Counted from the first letter of the stretch, positions 6,717 through 16,278 are shown. The stretch is DNA of 64,000 nucleotides from Opitutia bacterium (GCA_004558035.1 SFEJ01000008.1:1-64000), one strand, 5' to 3'. Notes: generated by a model not told the origin, from the sequence alone. Program-made: numbers and translations.

Positions 6717-9353
6717 TCAGGAAACCTGAATGTCCGCGTCGTCGTTGGGGCGGATGCCGGAGCCGGACGCGGGCTTCTTGATCAGGCGGCGGCGGGCGGG
6801 AGCCTTCTTTTCCGTCTTTTCGGTCTTCGGCTTGGCTTCGCGCGGCGGGAACTCGAAGCGCACCTTCGAGGAATTTTTCCCGAGGCACAGAAACGCGTCG
6901 AAGGGCCGTTTCGTGCGGTTGGAGACGAAGCCTTTGATGAGATCCGTCTTGCCCTCGCTCAGCAGCTTGCTCACCTGCTCCGCCGTGATTTCGGCGCCGA
7001 GCATTTTCTTCGCCATCGAGAACGGCGCGATTTTGAGCGTCTTGGTCACGTCCGCCGGATTCGGGCGGTAGCCGAACGGCGTGTCGTAGATCTTGAGCTT
7101 CGTCGCGGGACATTCGCCGACGACGGGCGCGCCCGCGTAGTCGAACGCCGCGGCATCCGCGTCGCCCTCGCGTTCCGGGAACACGAAGACCGAGCGCAGC
7201 AGCCCGCTCTCGTTTTTCTCGAGCTTGAGCTTGGCGGTGAACGGCTTGCCGAAGCGCGACTTGAAGTCGGAGATCGGTCCGATCTCGCCGTCGGCGATCA
7301 GGGCGCGCACTTCGTCGAGCGTCAGGTTGTGACCGCTGGCGTTCTTGTAGACGACGAGCGCCGGGAACGCGCGGTTGTTCGCGCTCGCGACGGTGTCCTG
7401 AGAGCGGTAAAGGCGGTAGTTTTCCAGAATCGGCTTGCCGTCGGTCGGAGAGACGATGTCCGTCTCCGTCCACTGGTCGTCCCCGCCGTCGGCGCCGACC
7501 TTTTCGACGATCTGCGTCGCGAGCGCGACGATGCCCTTCATGAAGTCCTTGCGGGAACGCTTGCCCTCGGCGACTTCCTGCAGCTGGAATTCCCACTCGC
7601 CCGTCAGCACGGGACTCGTGAGAATCTCCACGCCCGCGACCTTGAGGAACGCCATGAGCTGCTCCGCCTTGATGGTCGGGACGAGGTCGCGCCCGGCGCG
7701 CTCGACGTATTTCGTCTTGATGAGGTGGTCGATGATGCCCGCGCGCGTCGCCGGCGTACCGAGACCGCGCTCCTTCATCGCGAGGGCGAGCTCTTCGTCC
7801 TCGACGAATTTTCCGGCACTTTCCATGGCGGCGAGCAGCGTCGCTTCCGTGTAGCGCGGCGGCGGTTTCGTGGCTTCCTCCTGACACTGGATTTCGTTGA
7901 CCTTCGCGGTCGCGGGAACGCCGTCGGCGTCGGTCACGGGCGGCAGATTGTCCTCGGGCTTGCCTTCGTCCCTGCCGTAAACTTCCTTCCAGCCGGGAAC
8001 GACGAGCACCTTGCCTTCGGTCTTGAAGTCGTGCCCGGCGACGTTCGTCATGCGCGTCGTCACGTCGAATTCCGCCGGCGGGAAGAACACGGCGACGAAG
8101 CGGCGGACGACCATGTCGTAGATTTTCTCCTCGTCGGGAGCGAGCGCGCCCTTCGGCGGCTGGTCGGTCGGAATGATCGCGAAGTGATCGGAAATTTCCT
8201 TGTTGTTGAAGATGCGCCGGTTCGGACGCACCCAGCCGTTTTCGACGACGCGCGCGGCGAATCCGCCGACGTTCCCGCGGACTTCGAGAGCCTCGAGCGT
8301 GCGGCGGCAGGTGCCGAGATAATCCTCCGGAAGCGCGCGCGAATCCGTGCGCGGGTACGTCGTCGCCTTGTGCTTTTCGTAAAGCGCCTGGGCGATCTGG
8401 AGCGTCTTCGTCGCGGGAAAGCCGAAGCGCTTGTTCGCCTCGCGCTGCAGCGTCGTCAGGTCGTAGAGGCGCGGGCAGGCTTCCGTCGTGTGCTTCTTTT
8501 CTTCGGAGACCGTTCCCGTCCCGGCGGCGCGGCAGGCGGCGTACACGGCTTCCGCCTGGGACTTGTTCCAGACGCGGTCCGCCTTGTCGCCGCTTTCGGA
8601 TTCGGGCGCGTTCTTGTCGGGCTTCCGGAAGTCCGGACGCTGATAGACGCCTTCGTACGTTCCCGCGGCGAGCTGAAATTCGCCGACGATGCGCCAATAG
8701 CCCTTGGGCGTGAAATTGCGGATGTCGAGCTCGCGCTGAACGATGAGCGAGAGCGTCGGCGTCTGCACGCGCCCGACGGTGGCGACCTGCCCCTTGCCCG
8801 CCGGCGAAGTGCGCAGCGTGACGGCGCGCGTGCCGTTCATGCCGATGAGCCAGTCCGATTCCGCGCGGCAGCGCGCCGCTTCGCAGAGATCGAACTTGTC
8901 CTCGCCCGCGAGCAGATGCTCGAAGCCGTCGCGGACGGCGCTCGGCGTCATGCTCGTGAGCCAGAGGCGCTTCGTCGGCTTCGCACATTTCGCGAGGTCG
9001 TAGATGTACGCGAAGATCAGCTCGCCCTCGCGCCCCGCGTCGCACGCGTTGACGACGCAGCCGACGTCCGCGCGCTCCATCAGGCGCTTGAGCTTGTTGA
9101 ACTGCTCCTTCGCACCGCGTTCCGCCGAGGGCTTGATCTTGAATTTCTCGGGAAGAATCGGAAGCGTCTTGCGCGACCAGCGTTTCAGCTTCGCGTCGTA
9201 ATCGTCGGGATCGCACAGCGAAACCAGATGCCCGACGGCAGAGGAGATGACGTATTCGGCGTTCTCGAAAACGTCGCCTTTCGCGGGCACCTTCAGCACT
9301 TTCGCGATGTCCTTCGCGACAGACGGTTTTTCAGCGATGACCAAAGACTTCAT
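6717..9353 (-). CDS. topB: DNA topoisomerase III (type IA)
   Basis: 878 residues. An N-terminal Toprim domain (SLVIAEKPSVAKDIAKVL, NACDAGREGELIF) and the type IA core with the active-site Tyr in TTYPRTDSRALPEDY are followed by Lys-rich C-terminal repeats (PFGYRPNPADVTKTLKI, LLSEGKTDLIKGFVSNRTKR). It relaxes negative supercoils and decatenates DNA through a 5'-phosphotyrosine intermediate. The ATG at 9353 gives the canonical MKSLVIAEKPS start; upstream in-frame sequence is not protein-like. The C-terminal domain lacks obvious Cys4 zinc fingers. The stop codon abuts an inverted-repeat element. Confidence 0.95.
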   Translation of the reverse strand: MKSLVIAEKPSVAKDIAKVLKVPAKGDVFENAEYVISSAVGHLVSLCDPDDYDAKLKRWSRKTLPILPEKFKIKPSAERGAKEQFNKLKRLMERADVGCVVNACDAGREGELIFAYIYDLAKCAKPTKRLWLTSMTPSAVRDGFEHLLAGEDKFDLCEAARCRAESDWLIGMNGTRAVTLRTSPAGKGQVATVGRVQTPTLSLIVQRELDIRNFTPKGYWRIVGEFQLAAGTYEGVYQRPDFRKPDKNAPESESGDKADRVWNKSQAEAVYAACRAAGTGTVSEEKKHTTEACPRLYDLTTLQREANKRFGFPATKTLQIAQALYEKHKATTYPRTDSRALPEDYLGTCRRTLEALEVRGNVGGFAARVVENGWVRPNRRIFNNKEISDHFAIIPTDQPPKGALAPDEEKIYDMVVRRFVAVFFPPAEFDVTTRMTNVAGHDFKTEGKVLVVPGWKEVYGRDEGKPEDNLPPVTDADGVPATAKVNEIQCQEEATKPPPRYTEATLLAAMESAGKFVEDEELALAMKERGLGTPATRAGIIDHLIKTKYVERAGRDLVPTIKAEQLMAFLKVAGVEILTSPVLTGEWEFQLQEVAEGKRSRKDFMKGIVALATQIVEKVGADGGDDQWTETDIVSPTDGKPILENYRLYRSQDTVASANNRAFPALVVYKNASGHNLTLDEVRALIADGEIGPISDFKSRFGKPFTAKLKLEKNESGLLRSVFVFPEREGDADAAAFDYAGAPVVGECPATKLKIYDTPFGYRPNPADVTKTLKIAPFSMAKKMLGAEITAEQVSKLLSEGKTDLIKGFVSNRTKRPFDAFLCLGKNSSKVRFEFPPREAKPKTEKTEKKAPARRRLIKKPASGSGIRPNDDADIQVS

Positions 9354-9482
9354 GGCAAAATGAAAAATTGAATTTAAGGGGAAACCTTCGCCTAACGCCC
9401 CCGTCTTTGCAAGAGAAAAGAAAAAGGCGTCCCCCGGCGCGGAAACGCCCGAGGGCGGACGCGGGAGCGAAGGCGGGACGAA

Positions 9483-9534
9483 GAAAAGGCCGGAGAGCCC
9501 GAAAGCGGTCCGCTTCCGAACTCCCCGGCCTTTC
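9483..9534 (-). terminator. Terminator hairpin downstream of rho
   Basis: On the minus strand AAAGGCCGG pairs with the distal CCGGCCTTT, and inner segments pair as well (GGAAGCGG/CCGCTTTC), giving a long imperfect stem followed by TTTTCTTC. It lies between rho and topB. Confidence 0.6.
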
Positions 9535-9550
9535 GGACGCCCGGCGTTCC

Positions 9551-11977
9551 TCAGCGGCCGGCGAGGGTCATGAGGAATTCCGCGTTCGTGCGCGTCTTCT
9601 TCATGCGGGAGATGAGCATTTCCATCGCCTCGACGGAAGGCATGCCCTTCATCGCGCGGCGCATCGAATACACGCACTGCATTTCCTGCGGGTGGTAGAG
9701 CAACTCTTCCTTGCGCGTGCCCGAGCGCTCGAAGTTGATCGCCGGGAAGATGCGCTTGTTCGCGAGGTCGCGGTCGAGATCGAGCTCCATGTTGCCCGTG
9801 CCCTTGAATTCCTCGAAGATGACTTCGTCCATCGTCGAGCCCGTGCCGATGAGCGCGGTGCCGAGAATCGTCAGCGACCCGCCGCCTTCGATGTTGCGCG
9901 CGGAGCCGAAGAAGCGCTTCGGCTTGGCGAGCGCGCCCGCTTCGATGCCGCCGGAGAGCAGCTTGCCGCCGCTCGGCTGAAGCGTGTTGTAGGCGCGGGC
10001 GAGGCGCGTGATCGAATCGAGCAGGATGATGACGTCCATGCCGAGCTCGACCATGCGGCGCGCGCGCTCGATCACCATCTCGGCGACGTGCGCGTGGTTT
10101 TCCGCGGATTCGTCGAAGGTGGACGCGATGATCTCCGCGCCGAGCGTGTTGCGCTTGAAGTCCGTCACTTCCTCCGGGCGTTCGTCCACGAGCAGCACGA
10201 TGAGCTTCGCCTTCGGCTTGTTCTTGAGAATGGCGTTCGCCATCGTCTGCAGCAGGACGGTCTTGCCGACGCGCGGCGGCGCGACGATGAGCCCGCGCTG
10301 TCCCAGCCCGATCGGGCAGAGCAGATCGACGCAGCGCATCGACAGGTTGTTCGTCGCGTCCGGCTCCATTTCGAGCATGATGCGCTCGGTCGGATAATAC
10401 GGCGTGAGTTCGGTGAACGGCGTCAGGTGTTTGATCTCCTCCGGATTTTCGCCCATGACGGAATTGACGGCGACGACGATCGGCGCCGTCTCGCCCGGCA
10501 TCGGCGGGTGGACGATCGTGTTCAGCTCATGCCCGCGCTGCAGCGAGTACTTCTTGATGAGCGAGGCGGGAACGTAGGCGGAAAGCTCGCGCACGCAGAA
10601 ATTGTCTTCCGCGTAGAGCAGCAGCCCGTTGCCGTTCGCGAGCAGTTCGAGCGTTCCCGTGAGGCGGATCGGGCGGTCCGCCTCGAACGCCGCGTTGAGA
10701 ATCTTGCGGATGAGCGGGCGCCGCTGCGGATTGCGGAAGACCGGGATTTCGAGCTTGCCCGCGAACGCGACCAGCTCGCCGATCGGCAGTCCGTAAAGCG
10801 CGTTGAAGTCGAGCGACTCGCCCGGCGTCGTCGGCACGCGCGTCTCGACGGTCTTCGCCGGCTGCGCGGGAACGCTGCCGTCCTCGGAGGCGGGAACGGC
10901 GGGCGTCGTCTCCTTCACCAGCCGGATCGTGTGGCGCGCGCGCGCCTCCAGATCGGCGAGAAACGCGTCGTCCTTGAGCTTGTTGTAGTCGAAGGAATTT
11001 CCGATGTCGAGCGTGCCCACTTCGGACGAGTCCGAGTTCGCGAGCGTGCCCCAGGCGGGCTTCGGCGCGTTGGAGCGGTCCTTGAATTTTTCGAAACGTC
11101 CCTGCGCGTTGAATTTGCCGCCCTGGAATTTTTCCTTCTTCGGCGTCGGCTGGAAGCGCGGCTTGCCGTTCCCGCCGAATTCGCGGCGCGGCTGCTGAGG
11201 CGCCGCGCCCTGCGCGGACGAGGCCGCCGCCGCGGGCGCGCCTTCGGACGGAGTCTGCGCGGAAGCGCCGCCAGCGGCGGGAGTGCCGTAGCGGAACGCC
11301 CCGCTCTGCGGACGCGCGGCGCGGTCCTGCGGATTGAATTTGCTCGGCTGACGCTTTTCCCAGCGGTCGCCGCGCCCGAAAAATCCGGGGCGCGCAGCGT
11401 TCCCGCCTTCGGGCTTCGGCGCGGGCGCGGCGGTTCCGGCGTCGCCTTCGCTCGGATCCGTCGCCGCGGGCGCGTCGTCGTCTTCCGGCGAATACACGTT
11501 TTCGGTGACGCGGTCGATCGGGCGCTCCGGAGAAAGGCGCGGGCGCGCGTCCTCCGGATTCACGGAGACGGGAACGCTCGGCGCGGCGGACCTGACTTCG
11601 CCGAAGACGGGCGCGGCGCTTTCCGCGCGGGGTTTCGGCGCGGGAGCGGGAGCGTCGTCTTCGTCCGGGTCAAAGGAAAAGAGCGGCGTCGAAGAGCGCG
11701 GCGGGCGCGCGGAAGCGGCGGGCGGAGGGAGTTCCGGCTCGGCGGGAACGGAAGCCGCGGGCGCGGGCGCCGACGCGGACGGCGCGGGGGCGGGAGCTTC
11801 CGCGGGCGCCTCGTTTTCCGGGAGCGGATTCTTGCGCGGACGGCCGCGCTTAGCGGGAACCTTCACCGCCGCCTCGCCTTCCGGGAGCGGATTCTTGCGC
11901 GGACGGCCTCGCTTCGCGGGCGCCGGCTTCGCGTTTTCTTCAGAGGGATTCGGGGAGATGATGTTGTCTTCTTCCAT
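9551..11977 (-). CDS. rho: Transcription termination factor Rho with a long disordered N-terminal extension
   Basis: 808 residues, about twice the usual 420. The C-terminal half is a clear Rho ATPase: Walker A APPRVGKTVLLQTMA, Walker B VIILLDSITRLARAYN, and the tail MKKTRTNAEFLMTLAGR. The first roughly 330 residues are Pro/Ala/Glu-rich and low-complexity. They start with two copies of the basic unit AKRGRPRKNPLPE (GRP cores near residues 24-26 and 45-47), which resembles an AT-hook, then run through Arg/Gly/Gln-rich sequence. The RNA-binding fold (GTLELLANGNGLLLYAEDNF) is divergent from the usual version. The gene starts one base after the coaE stop, so the two form an operon. Confidence 0.93.
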   Translation of the reverse strand: MEEDNIISPNPSEENAKPAPAKRGRPRKNPLPEGEAAVKVPAKRGRPRKNPLPENEAPAEAPAPAPSASAPAPAASVPAEPELPPPAASARPPRSSTPLFSFDPDEDDAPAPAPKPRAESAAPVFGEVRSAAPSVPVSVNPEDARPRLSPERPIDRVTENVYSPEDDDAPAATDPSEGDAGTAAPAPKPEGGNAARPGFFGRGDRWEKRQPSKFNPQDRAARPQSGAFRYGTPAAGGASAQTPSEGAPAAAASSAQGAAPQQPRREFGGNGKPRFQPTPKKEKFQGGKFNAQGRFEKFKDRSNAPKPAWGTLANSDSSEVGTLDIGNSFDYNKLKDDAFLADLEARARHTIRLVKETTPAVPASEDGSVPAQPAKTVETRVPTTPGESLDFNALYGLPIGELVAFAGKLEIPVFRNPQRRPLIRKILNAAFEADRPIRLTGTLELLANGNGLLLYAEDNFCVRELSAYVPASLIKKYSLQRGHELNTIVHPPMPGETAPIVVAVNSVMGENPEEIKHLTPFTELTPYYPTERIMLEMEPDATNNLSMRCVDLLCPIGLGQRGLIVAPPRVGKTVLLQTMANAILKNKPKAKLIVLLVDERPEEVTDFKRNTLGAEIIASTFDESAENHAHVAEMVIERARRMVELGMDVIILLDSITRLARAYNTLQPSGGKLLSGGIEAGALAKPKRFFGSARNIEGGGSLTILGTALIGTGSTMDEVIFEEFKGTGNMELDLDRDLANKRIFPAINFERSGTRKEELLYHPQEMQCVYSMRRAMKGMPSVEAMEMLISRMKKTRTNAEFLMTLAGR
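11820..11919 (-). repeat. Tandem AT-hook-coding repeat inside rho
   Basis: Two near-identical units of about 38 bp (11820-11857 and 11882-11919) share GGGAGCGGATTCTTGCGCGG then ACGGCC on the plus strand. Each encodes AKRGRPRKNPLPE on the minus strand. The DNA conservation suggests a recent internal duplication. Confidence 0.8.
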
Positions 11978-11978
11978 T

Positions 11979-12557
11979 TCAGTTCAAAAATTTTTTTGCG
12001 AAGATTGCGATTTGTTTCTCAAGAAATTCGGGGGAACCGTCGTTGAACAGGCAGACGTCCGCGCGGCGCGTCTTTTCCTCGATCGGCAGCTGCGCCGCGA
12101 TGCGGGCGAGCGCGCGTTCCCGCGGCAGGCCGCGCTTTTCGAGACGCTCCAGCTGCACCGCCTCGGAACAGACGAGACAGACCGTGCGGTCGAATGAGCC
12201 TTCGAGATTTTTTTCGAAAAGCAGCGGAATCTCGACGACGCAGTCTTCACCCCGCTCTTCCGCGGCGCGGACGCGTTCCCGCCAGGCGGCTTCGATTTTG
12301 GGGTGGATGAAGTCCTCGAGCACCTTCCGCGCGGCGGGATCGGCGAAGACGACGCGCGCGAGCCGTTCCCGGTCCACCGTTCCCGCGGGAGCGCACTCGG
12401 CGCCGAAGCGCGCGACGACGAAGGCCGCGGACGAAGATTCGGAAAGAATTTCGTGTCCGAGGGCGTCCGCGCTGACGGTCGCGCAATCGTGATTTCGGAA
12501 GGCTCGCAGTGCCGTGGATTTTCCGCAGCCGATGCCTCCCGTCAAAGCCGCTTTCAT
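11979..12557 (-). CDS. coaE: Dephospho-CoA kinase
   Basis: 192 residues from the ATG at 12557 (a TTG three codons upstream is less likely). The P-loop LTGGIGCGKSTALRAF, DALGHEIL, the LVFADPAARKVLEDFIHP-like lid region (here VVFADPAARKVLEDFIHPKI) and DCVVEIPLLFEKNLEGSFD are classic CoaE motifs. It phosphorylates the 3'-OH of dephospho-CoA in the last step of CoA synthesis. The TGA stop is one base from the rho start codon, which implies co-transcription and perhaps translational coupling. Confidence 0.95.
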   Translation of the reverse strand: MKAALTGGIGCGKSTALRAFRNHDCATVSADALGHEILSESSSAAFVVARFGAECAPAGTVDRERLARVVFADPAARKVLEDFIHPKIEAAWRERVRAAEERGEDCVVEIPLLFEKNLEGSFDRTVCLVCSEAVQLERLEKRGLPRERALARIAAQLPIEEKTRRADVCLFNDGSPEFLEKQIAIFAKKFLN

Positions 12558-12754
12558 AGCAATCAATTAAAGGGAGTCGAATGAAAACCGAACGCATGAA
12601 CGAAAAGGGGGCGAAGCCGCGCGTTCAGTGTCGCCCATCATGGACGAAGCGCCTCCCCTTGGCAAGCGCGAATCCTCTTTTCCCTTTTCCGAAAAAGGCA
12701 TGGAAATTCGGCGGGAATCGTGTTTAAAATGCGCGCACCGAAACGTTTTTCAGA

Positions 12755-13909
12755 ATGAGCAAGAAATCCAACAAAAAACCGGACGTGCTGCTGTACGCGT
12801 CCCCGAACAATTCCGCCGACATGCGCTGGTTCGCGCATTTCGCGTGCGGCGACGCCTTCATCGCCTTCACGGCGAAGGGCAAGCGCATCGCCGCGATTAC
12901 GATGCTCGAAATCGTGCGCTGCCGCAAGGAATCGAACTTCGACGTCGTGCTCGACATGGCGGAGGAGCTGGCGAAACTGCGCGAGACGCAGCCCGACGCG
13001 GGAACGCCCGAGCTGATCGTCGATCTCGCGAAGCGCTACGGCGCGGAATCGTTCATCGTGCCGCCGGATTTCCCGTCGGGGCTTTTCGTGACGCTGCACA
13101 AGCTCGGGCTCAAGCTCGAAGTGGGCGGCACGCCGTTCTTCCCGCAGCGCGTCGTCAAGACCGAAGAAGAGCTCGAATACATCCGCGCCGGCAACCGCGC
13201 GTCGTGCGCGGGCTTCAAGGCGGTCGAAAAAATCCTCAAGGCCGCGACGATCGACAAGAAGGGCTTTCTCAAATACGAGGGAAAGACGCTGACCTCGGAA
13301 CGCCTCCGCATGGCGATCGAGCACGCCTGTCTCGACGCGGGCGGCATCAACGTCGAAGGCCTCATCGCCGCTTCCGGCGAACAGGGTGTGGACTGCCACT
13401 GCTCCGGCTTCGGCCCGATCCGCGCGAACTCGCTCATCGTCTGCGACATCTTCCCGCGCATCGCGGCGACCGGCTACTTCGGCGACATGACGCGCACGTA
13501 TCTCAAAGGCAAAGCGTCGCCGGAACAGCGCAGGCTCGTCGATTCCGTGAAGCAGGCGCACGACGCCGCGATCGCGCGGATCAAGGCGGGCGTGACGGGC
13601 GTGAGCGTGTACAGGGCGACCGTCGACTTCTTCGAAAAACTCGGCTACAAGGCGGGCTACGTGGACGGCGTTCCGACGGGATTCTTCCACGGGCTCGGAC
13701 ACGGCGTCGGGCTCAACGTGCACGAGGCTCCGAACATGGGCGGGCGCTCGCTCGCCTCGGAAAAGCTGCGCGAAAACATGGTCGTGACGGTCGAGCCGGG
13801 GCTCTACTATCCGGGCATCGGCGGCTGCCGCATCGAAGACGTCGTGGTCGTGCGCAAGGACGGCTGCGAGCTGCTTTCGAATCATCCCTACAAGTGGGAA
13901 ATCGCGTGA
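12755..13909 (+). CDS. M24 family metallopeptidase (Xaa-Pro aminopeptidase-like)
   Basis: 384 residues. The N-terminal creatinase-like domain (about residues 1-150) is followed by a pita-bread catalytic domain with the metal ligands in DIFPRIAATGYFGDMTRTY (Asp, Asp), GLGHGVGLNVHEAP (His), TVEPGLYYPGIGGCRIED (Glu, Glu). It hydrolyses N-terminal residues preceding proline in cytoplasmic peptides; a plain peptidase of unknown specificity is also possible. The next gene follows after 60 nt in the same direction. Confidence 0.88.
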   Translation: MSKKSNKKPDVLLYASPNNSADMRWFAHFACGDAFIAFTAKGKRIAAITMLEIVRCRKESNFDVVLDMAEELAKLRETQPDAGTPELIVDLAKRYGAESFIVPPDFPSGLFVTLHKLGLKLEVGGTPFFPQRVVKTEEELEYIRAGNRASCAGFKAVEKILKAATIDKKGFLKYEGKTLTSERLRMAIEHACLDAGGINVEGLIAASGEQGVDCHCSGFGPIRANSLIVCDIFPRIAATGYFGDMTRTYLKGKASPEQRRLVDSVKQAHDAAIARIKAGVTGVSVYRATVDFFEKLGYKAGYVDGVPTGFFHGLGHGVGLNVHEAPNMGGRSLASEKLRENMVVTVEPGLYYPGIGGCRIEDVVVVRKDGCELLSNHPYKWEIA

Positions 13910-13969
13910 AGGTCCGAGGCGGCGGCGCCCGCGCGGTTCCGCCGCCTCGCCGTCTCACCGCTTCCGTTC

Positions 13970-14254
13970 GTGCGCGCGGGAACGCATTCCACCGTCATCG
14001 AAGCCGCCGAGCCGCTGATTCGGCGGCTCGACCGCGTCGCGCGCGTCTCGCGCGGCGTCATCCGCGCCAACGCGCGTTCCCGCGCGCGCACGATCAAAAT
14101 CCTGCGCCTCAACGGCGGCTGGCGTCTTACGCTCGTCGCGAAGAACGCGAAGCAGGAATTTCATCTCTTCGACGTGACGCTCGAAACGCTCCGCGCCGTG
14201 CTCGCCGAAAGCGAGTTCGCGTCCTTCGAAAAAATCTTCCCTGCGGAAGAATGA
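13970..14254 (+). CDS. DUF2103-like small protein
   Basis: 94 residues from a GTG at 13970; no ATG is available. The stretch HSTVIEAAEPLIRRLDRVAR ... GGWRLTLVAKNAKQEFHLFD matches the pattern of DUF2103 proteins, predicted metal-binding and best known in cyanobacteria: an initial HST, a basic middle, and a beta hairpin ending in a Gln-Glu/Phe pair. Function is unknown. It continues in the same frame as the upstream peptidase after its TGA, so its start could be further upstream. The family assignment comes from motif memory. Confidence 0.55.
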   Translation: MRAGTHSTVIEAAEPLIRRLDRVARVSRGVIRANARSRARTIKILRLNGGWRLTLVAKNAKQEFHLFDVTLETLRAVLAESEFASFEKIFPAEE

Positions 14255-14284
14255 TTCCGCGCCTGCGGGAAGGCGGCTCGGTGC

Positions 14285-14313
14285 TTGAAACTCCGCGCGT
14301 TCTCGTGTTTAAT
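14285..14313 (+). promoter_or_regulatory. Sigma-70-like promoter for thrB
   Basis: TTGAAA and TTTAAT with a 17-nt spacer, located about 48 nt upstream of the thrB start codon. Confidence 0.5.
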
Positions 14314-14360
14314 CGGGCGGAAAAACAACTCCCGTACTCAATTTTCCGAAAACAAACATC

Positions 14361-15263
14361 ATGAGATTCAAGATTTCCGTTCCCGCGACGAGCGCCAACG
14401 TCGGTCCGGGCTTCGACGTCATGGGCGTCGCGTTCGACATGTTCAACCGCTTCACGTTCGAGACCGGCGGCGAAGGGCTGACGATCACCGGCTGCGAACC
14501 CGCGTTTTCCACGGCGGAAACGAATCTCGTCTACACGACGCTCGTGAAGACCCTCACCAGCTACGGCCGCCAGGTGCCGCCGCTGAGCATTCATTTCGAC
14601 ACGGACCTGCCGCTGTGCAGCGGGCTCGGGTCGAGCTCGACCTGCATAGTCGCGGGCATCATGGCGGCGAATCAGATCGCCGGGCTGAACTTCGACAAGG
14701 CGGAGATTCTCCGCATCGCCTCCCTCATCGAAGGGCACCCGGACAACGTCGCGCCCGCGATTCTCGGCGGCTTCGTCGCGGCGATCATCGAAAACGACTT
14801 CGTCTATTGGCACGTCTATCCGATTTCCGAGGCGATCAGCTTCTACGCGCTGATGCCGGACGTCCGCGTCTCCACGGAAGAGGCGCGCGCGATTCTGCCG
14901 AAGTCCTACGGGCTTTCGGACTGCATCTACAACATGTCGCGCATTCCGATTCTGCTCGAAGGGCTCGAAAAGGCGGACGAGAGGCTGATCCGCGCCGGCT
15001 GCAAGGACCGCATCCACCAGGGCTACCGCCTCAAGCTCGTTCCCGAGGGCGAAAAGGTGTTCAACTACATCCGCGAGTCCGACAACGCCGTCACCGCCTA
15101 CGTTTCCGGCGCGGGCCCGACGATCGTCGCCGTAGTCAAGAACGACGACGACGGCTTCGGCAACGAGATCGCGGATTTCTGCGACACGCTCTCCATCCAC
15201 TGGCGCGTGCGCAAGATGCACGTCAACAAACTCGGCGCGACCGTCAAGGTCATCGTGCCGTGA
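14361..15263 (+). CDS. thrB: Homoserine kinase
   Basis: 300 residues, GHMP kinase family. The N-terminus is MRFKISVPATSANVGPGFDVMGVA, the ATP loop is PLCSGLGSSSTCIVAG, and the C-terminal glycine-rich motif is AYVSGAGPTIVAV. It phosphorylates homoserine to O-phosphohomoserine, feeding threonine synthesis. The length is normal. No thrC or hom gene is adjacent. The RodZ-like gene follows 69 nt downstream and may be co-transcribed. Confidence 0.93.
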   Translation: MRFKISVPATSANVGPGFDVMGVAFDMFNRFTFETGGEGLTITGCEPAFSTAETNLVYTTLVKTLTSYGRQVPPLSIHFDTDLPLCSGLGSSSTCIVAGIMAANQIAGLNFDKAEILRIASLIEGHPDNVAPAILGGFVAAIIENDFVYWHVYPISEAISFYALMPDVRVSTEEARAILPKSYGLSDCIYNMSRIPILLEGLEKADERLIRAGCKDRIHQGYRLKLVPEGEKVFNYIRESDNAVTAYVSGAGPTIVAVVKNDDDGFGNEIADFCDTLSIHWRVRKMHVNKLGATVKVIVP

Positions 15264-15332
15264 AGATTTTTCCAAAAAACGCTTGCGATAAAACCGCCGC
15301 GAATTTGAATTTTTAAGGCAGAAGAAAAAGCA

Positions 15333-16166
15333 ATGAGCACCGCAGACAACATGATTTCCATCGGGCAGAAACTCAAAAGCGCCCGCGAAAAGCTCGCGCT
15401 GGACGAGCGCGGCGTTTCCGACCGCACGCACATCCGCCGCCATTACATCATCGCGATGGAAAACGACGATTTCGACTCCATCGACCTCGCGCCCGTCTAC
15501 CGCATCGGCTTTCTGCGCATTTACGCCAAGCTCCTCAAGCTCGACGCCGACGCGCTCGTCGCCGAATACAAGGAGACGCTCGCGAAGTCTTCCGGCGCGC
15601 GCGGCGGCACGTTCCGTCTCGTCGGGCGCGCCGTTTCCTCCGGCGACGAAGCGGACGATTCGTCGTTTTCGGGCGGCGCTTCCGCCAAGCCCGCGCGCGC
15701 AGCGAAGGGTCTCGCGCTCGTCGCGGCGGGCGCGCTCGTCGTCGTCGCGGCCGGCGTTCTCGTCGCGGTGAAATCCTGCGCGCCGGCGGGCGATTCCGCC
15801 GCCGCGGGAACGGTCGCCGCGGAGGAAAACGGCGTCGCCTACGAAATCGAGCTCGTCTCCAACGCGAATCAGAAAATCACGATCCAGGAAAACTACAAAG
15901 GCTGGGACGCCGAAGCGAAGAAGGCCGTCGCGGGCGCCGTCGTTCTCGACGAATACGTTCCCGCCGGTCGCGGCAAGAAGCTCACCGTGCACGGCACGAT
16001 CTTCATCCGCGAAGAGCAGCTCGGCGGCTGCGAAATCAAATATCCTTCCGACGCGGCGTTCAAGAACGCGCTTCCGGGCAAGACGGTCGTGATCGCGCCG
16101 AACGAAGACGCCCGCAAGCTCAAGGGCACAAAAAGCGCCTCCTGGATCATCAATCCGCAGAACTGA
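15333..16166 (+). CDS. RodZ-like helix-turn-helix membrane protein
   Basis: 277 residues. An N-terminal HTH_25 domain (IGQKLKSAREKLALDERGVS ... HYIIAMENDDFDSID ... GFLRIYAKLLKLDADALVAE) is joined by a Ser/Ala linker to one transmembrane helix (about residues 125-145, LALVAAGALVVVAAGVLVAV). A periplasmic beta domain follows (YEIELVSNANQKITIQEN), like the DUF4115 end of RodZ. RodZ links MreB to the cell-wall elongation machinery; that role is inferred from architecture. A strong terminator follows. Confidence 0.75.
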   Translation: MSTADNMISIGQKLKSAREKLALDERGVSDRTHIRRHYIIAMENDDFDSIDLAPVYRIGFLRIYAKLLKLDADALVAEYKETLAKSSGARGGTFRLVGRAVSSGDEADDSSFSGGASAKPARAAKGLALVAAGALVVVAAGVLVAVKSCAPAGDSAAAGTVAAEENGVAYEIELVSNANQKITIQENYKGWDAEAKKAVAGAVVLDEYVPAGRGKKLTVHGTIFIREEQLGGCEIKYPSDAAFKNALPGKTVVIAPNEDARKLKGTKSASWIINPQN

Positions 16167-16188
16167 ACGTTCCCGCGATTTTCTCCGC

Positions 16189-16229
16189 AAAAAAAACGCG
16201 CGACGTTCGAGGCGTCGCGCGCTTTTTTT
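16189..16229. terminator. Bidirectional terminator between the RodZ-like gene and lutC
   Basis: The perfect stem GCGCGACG/CGTCGCGC is flanked by A7 and T7 tracts, so it can end transcription from both convergent genes. Confidence 0.85.
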
Positions 16230-16278
16230 GTGGTCCGGAAAAGCGCCCCCGCGCGTTCCCGCGACGGCTTCCCCGCTC

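Noticed and set aside
9368..12046. 892-residue plus-strand ORF opposite rho
   Set aside because: Shadow of rho and coaE: composition is Arg/Ala/Glu-biased with no domain motifs.
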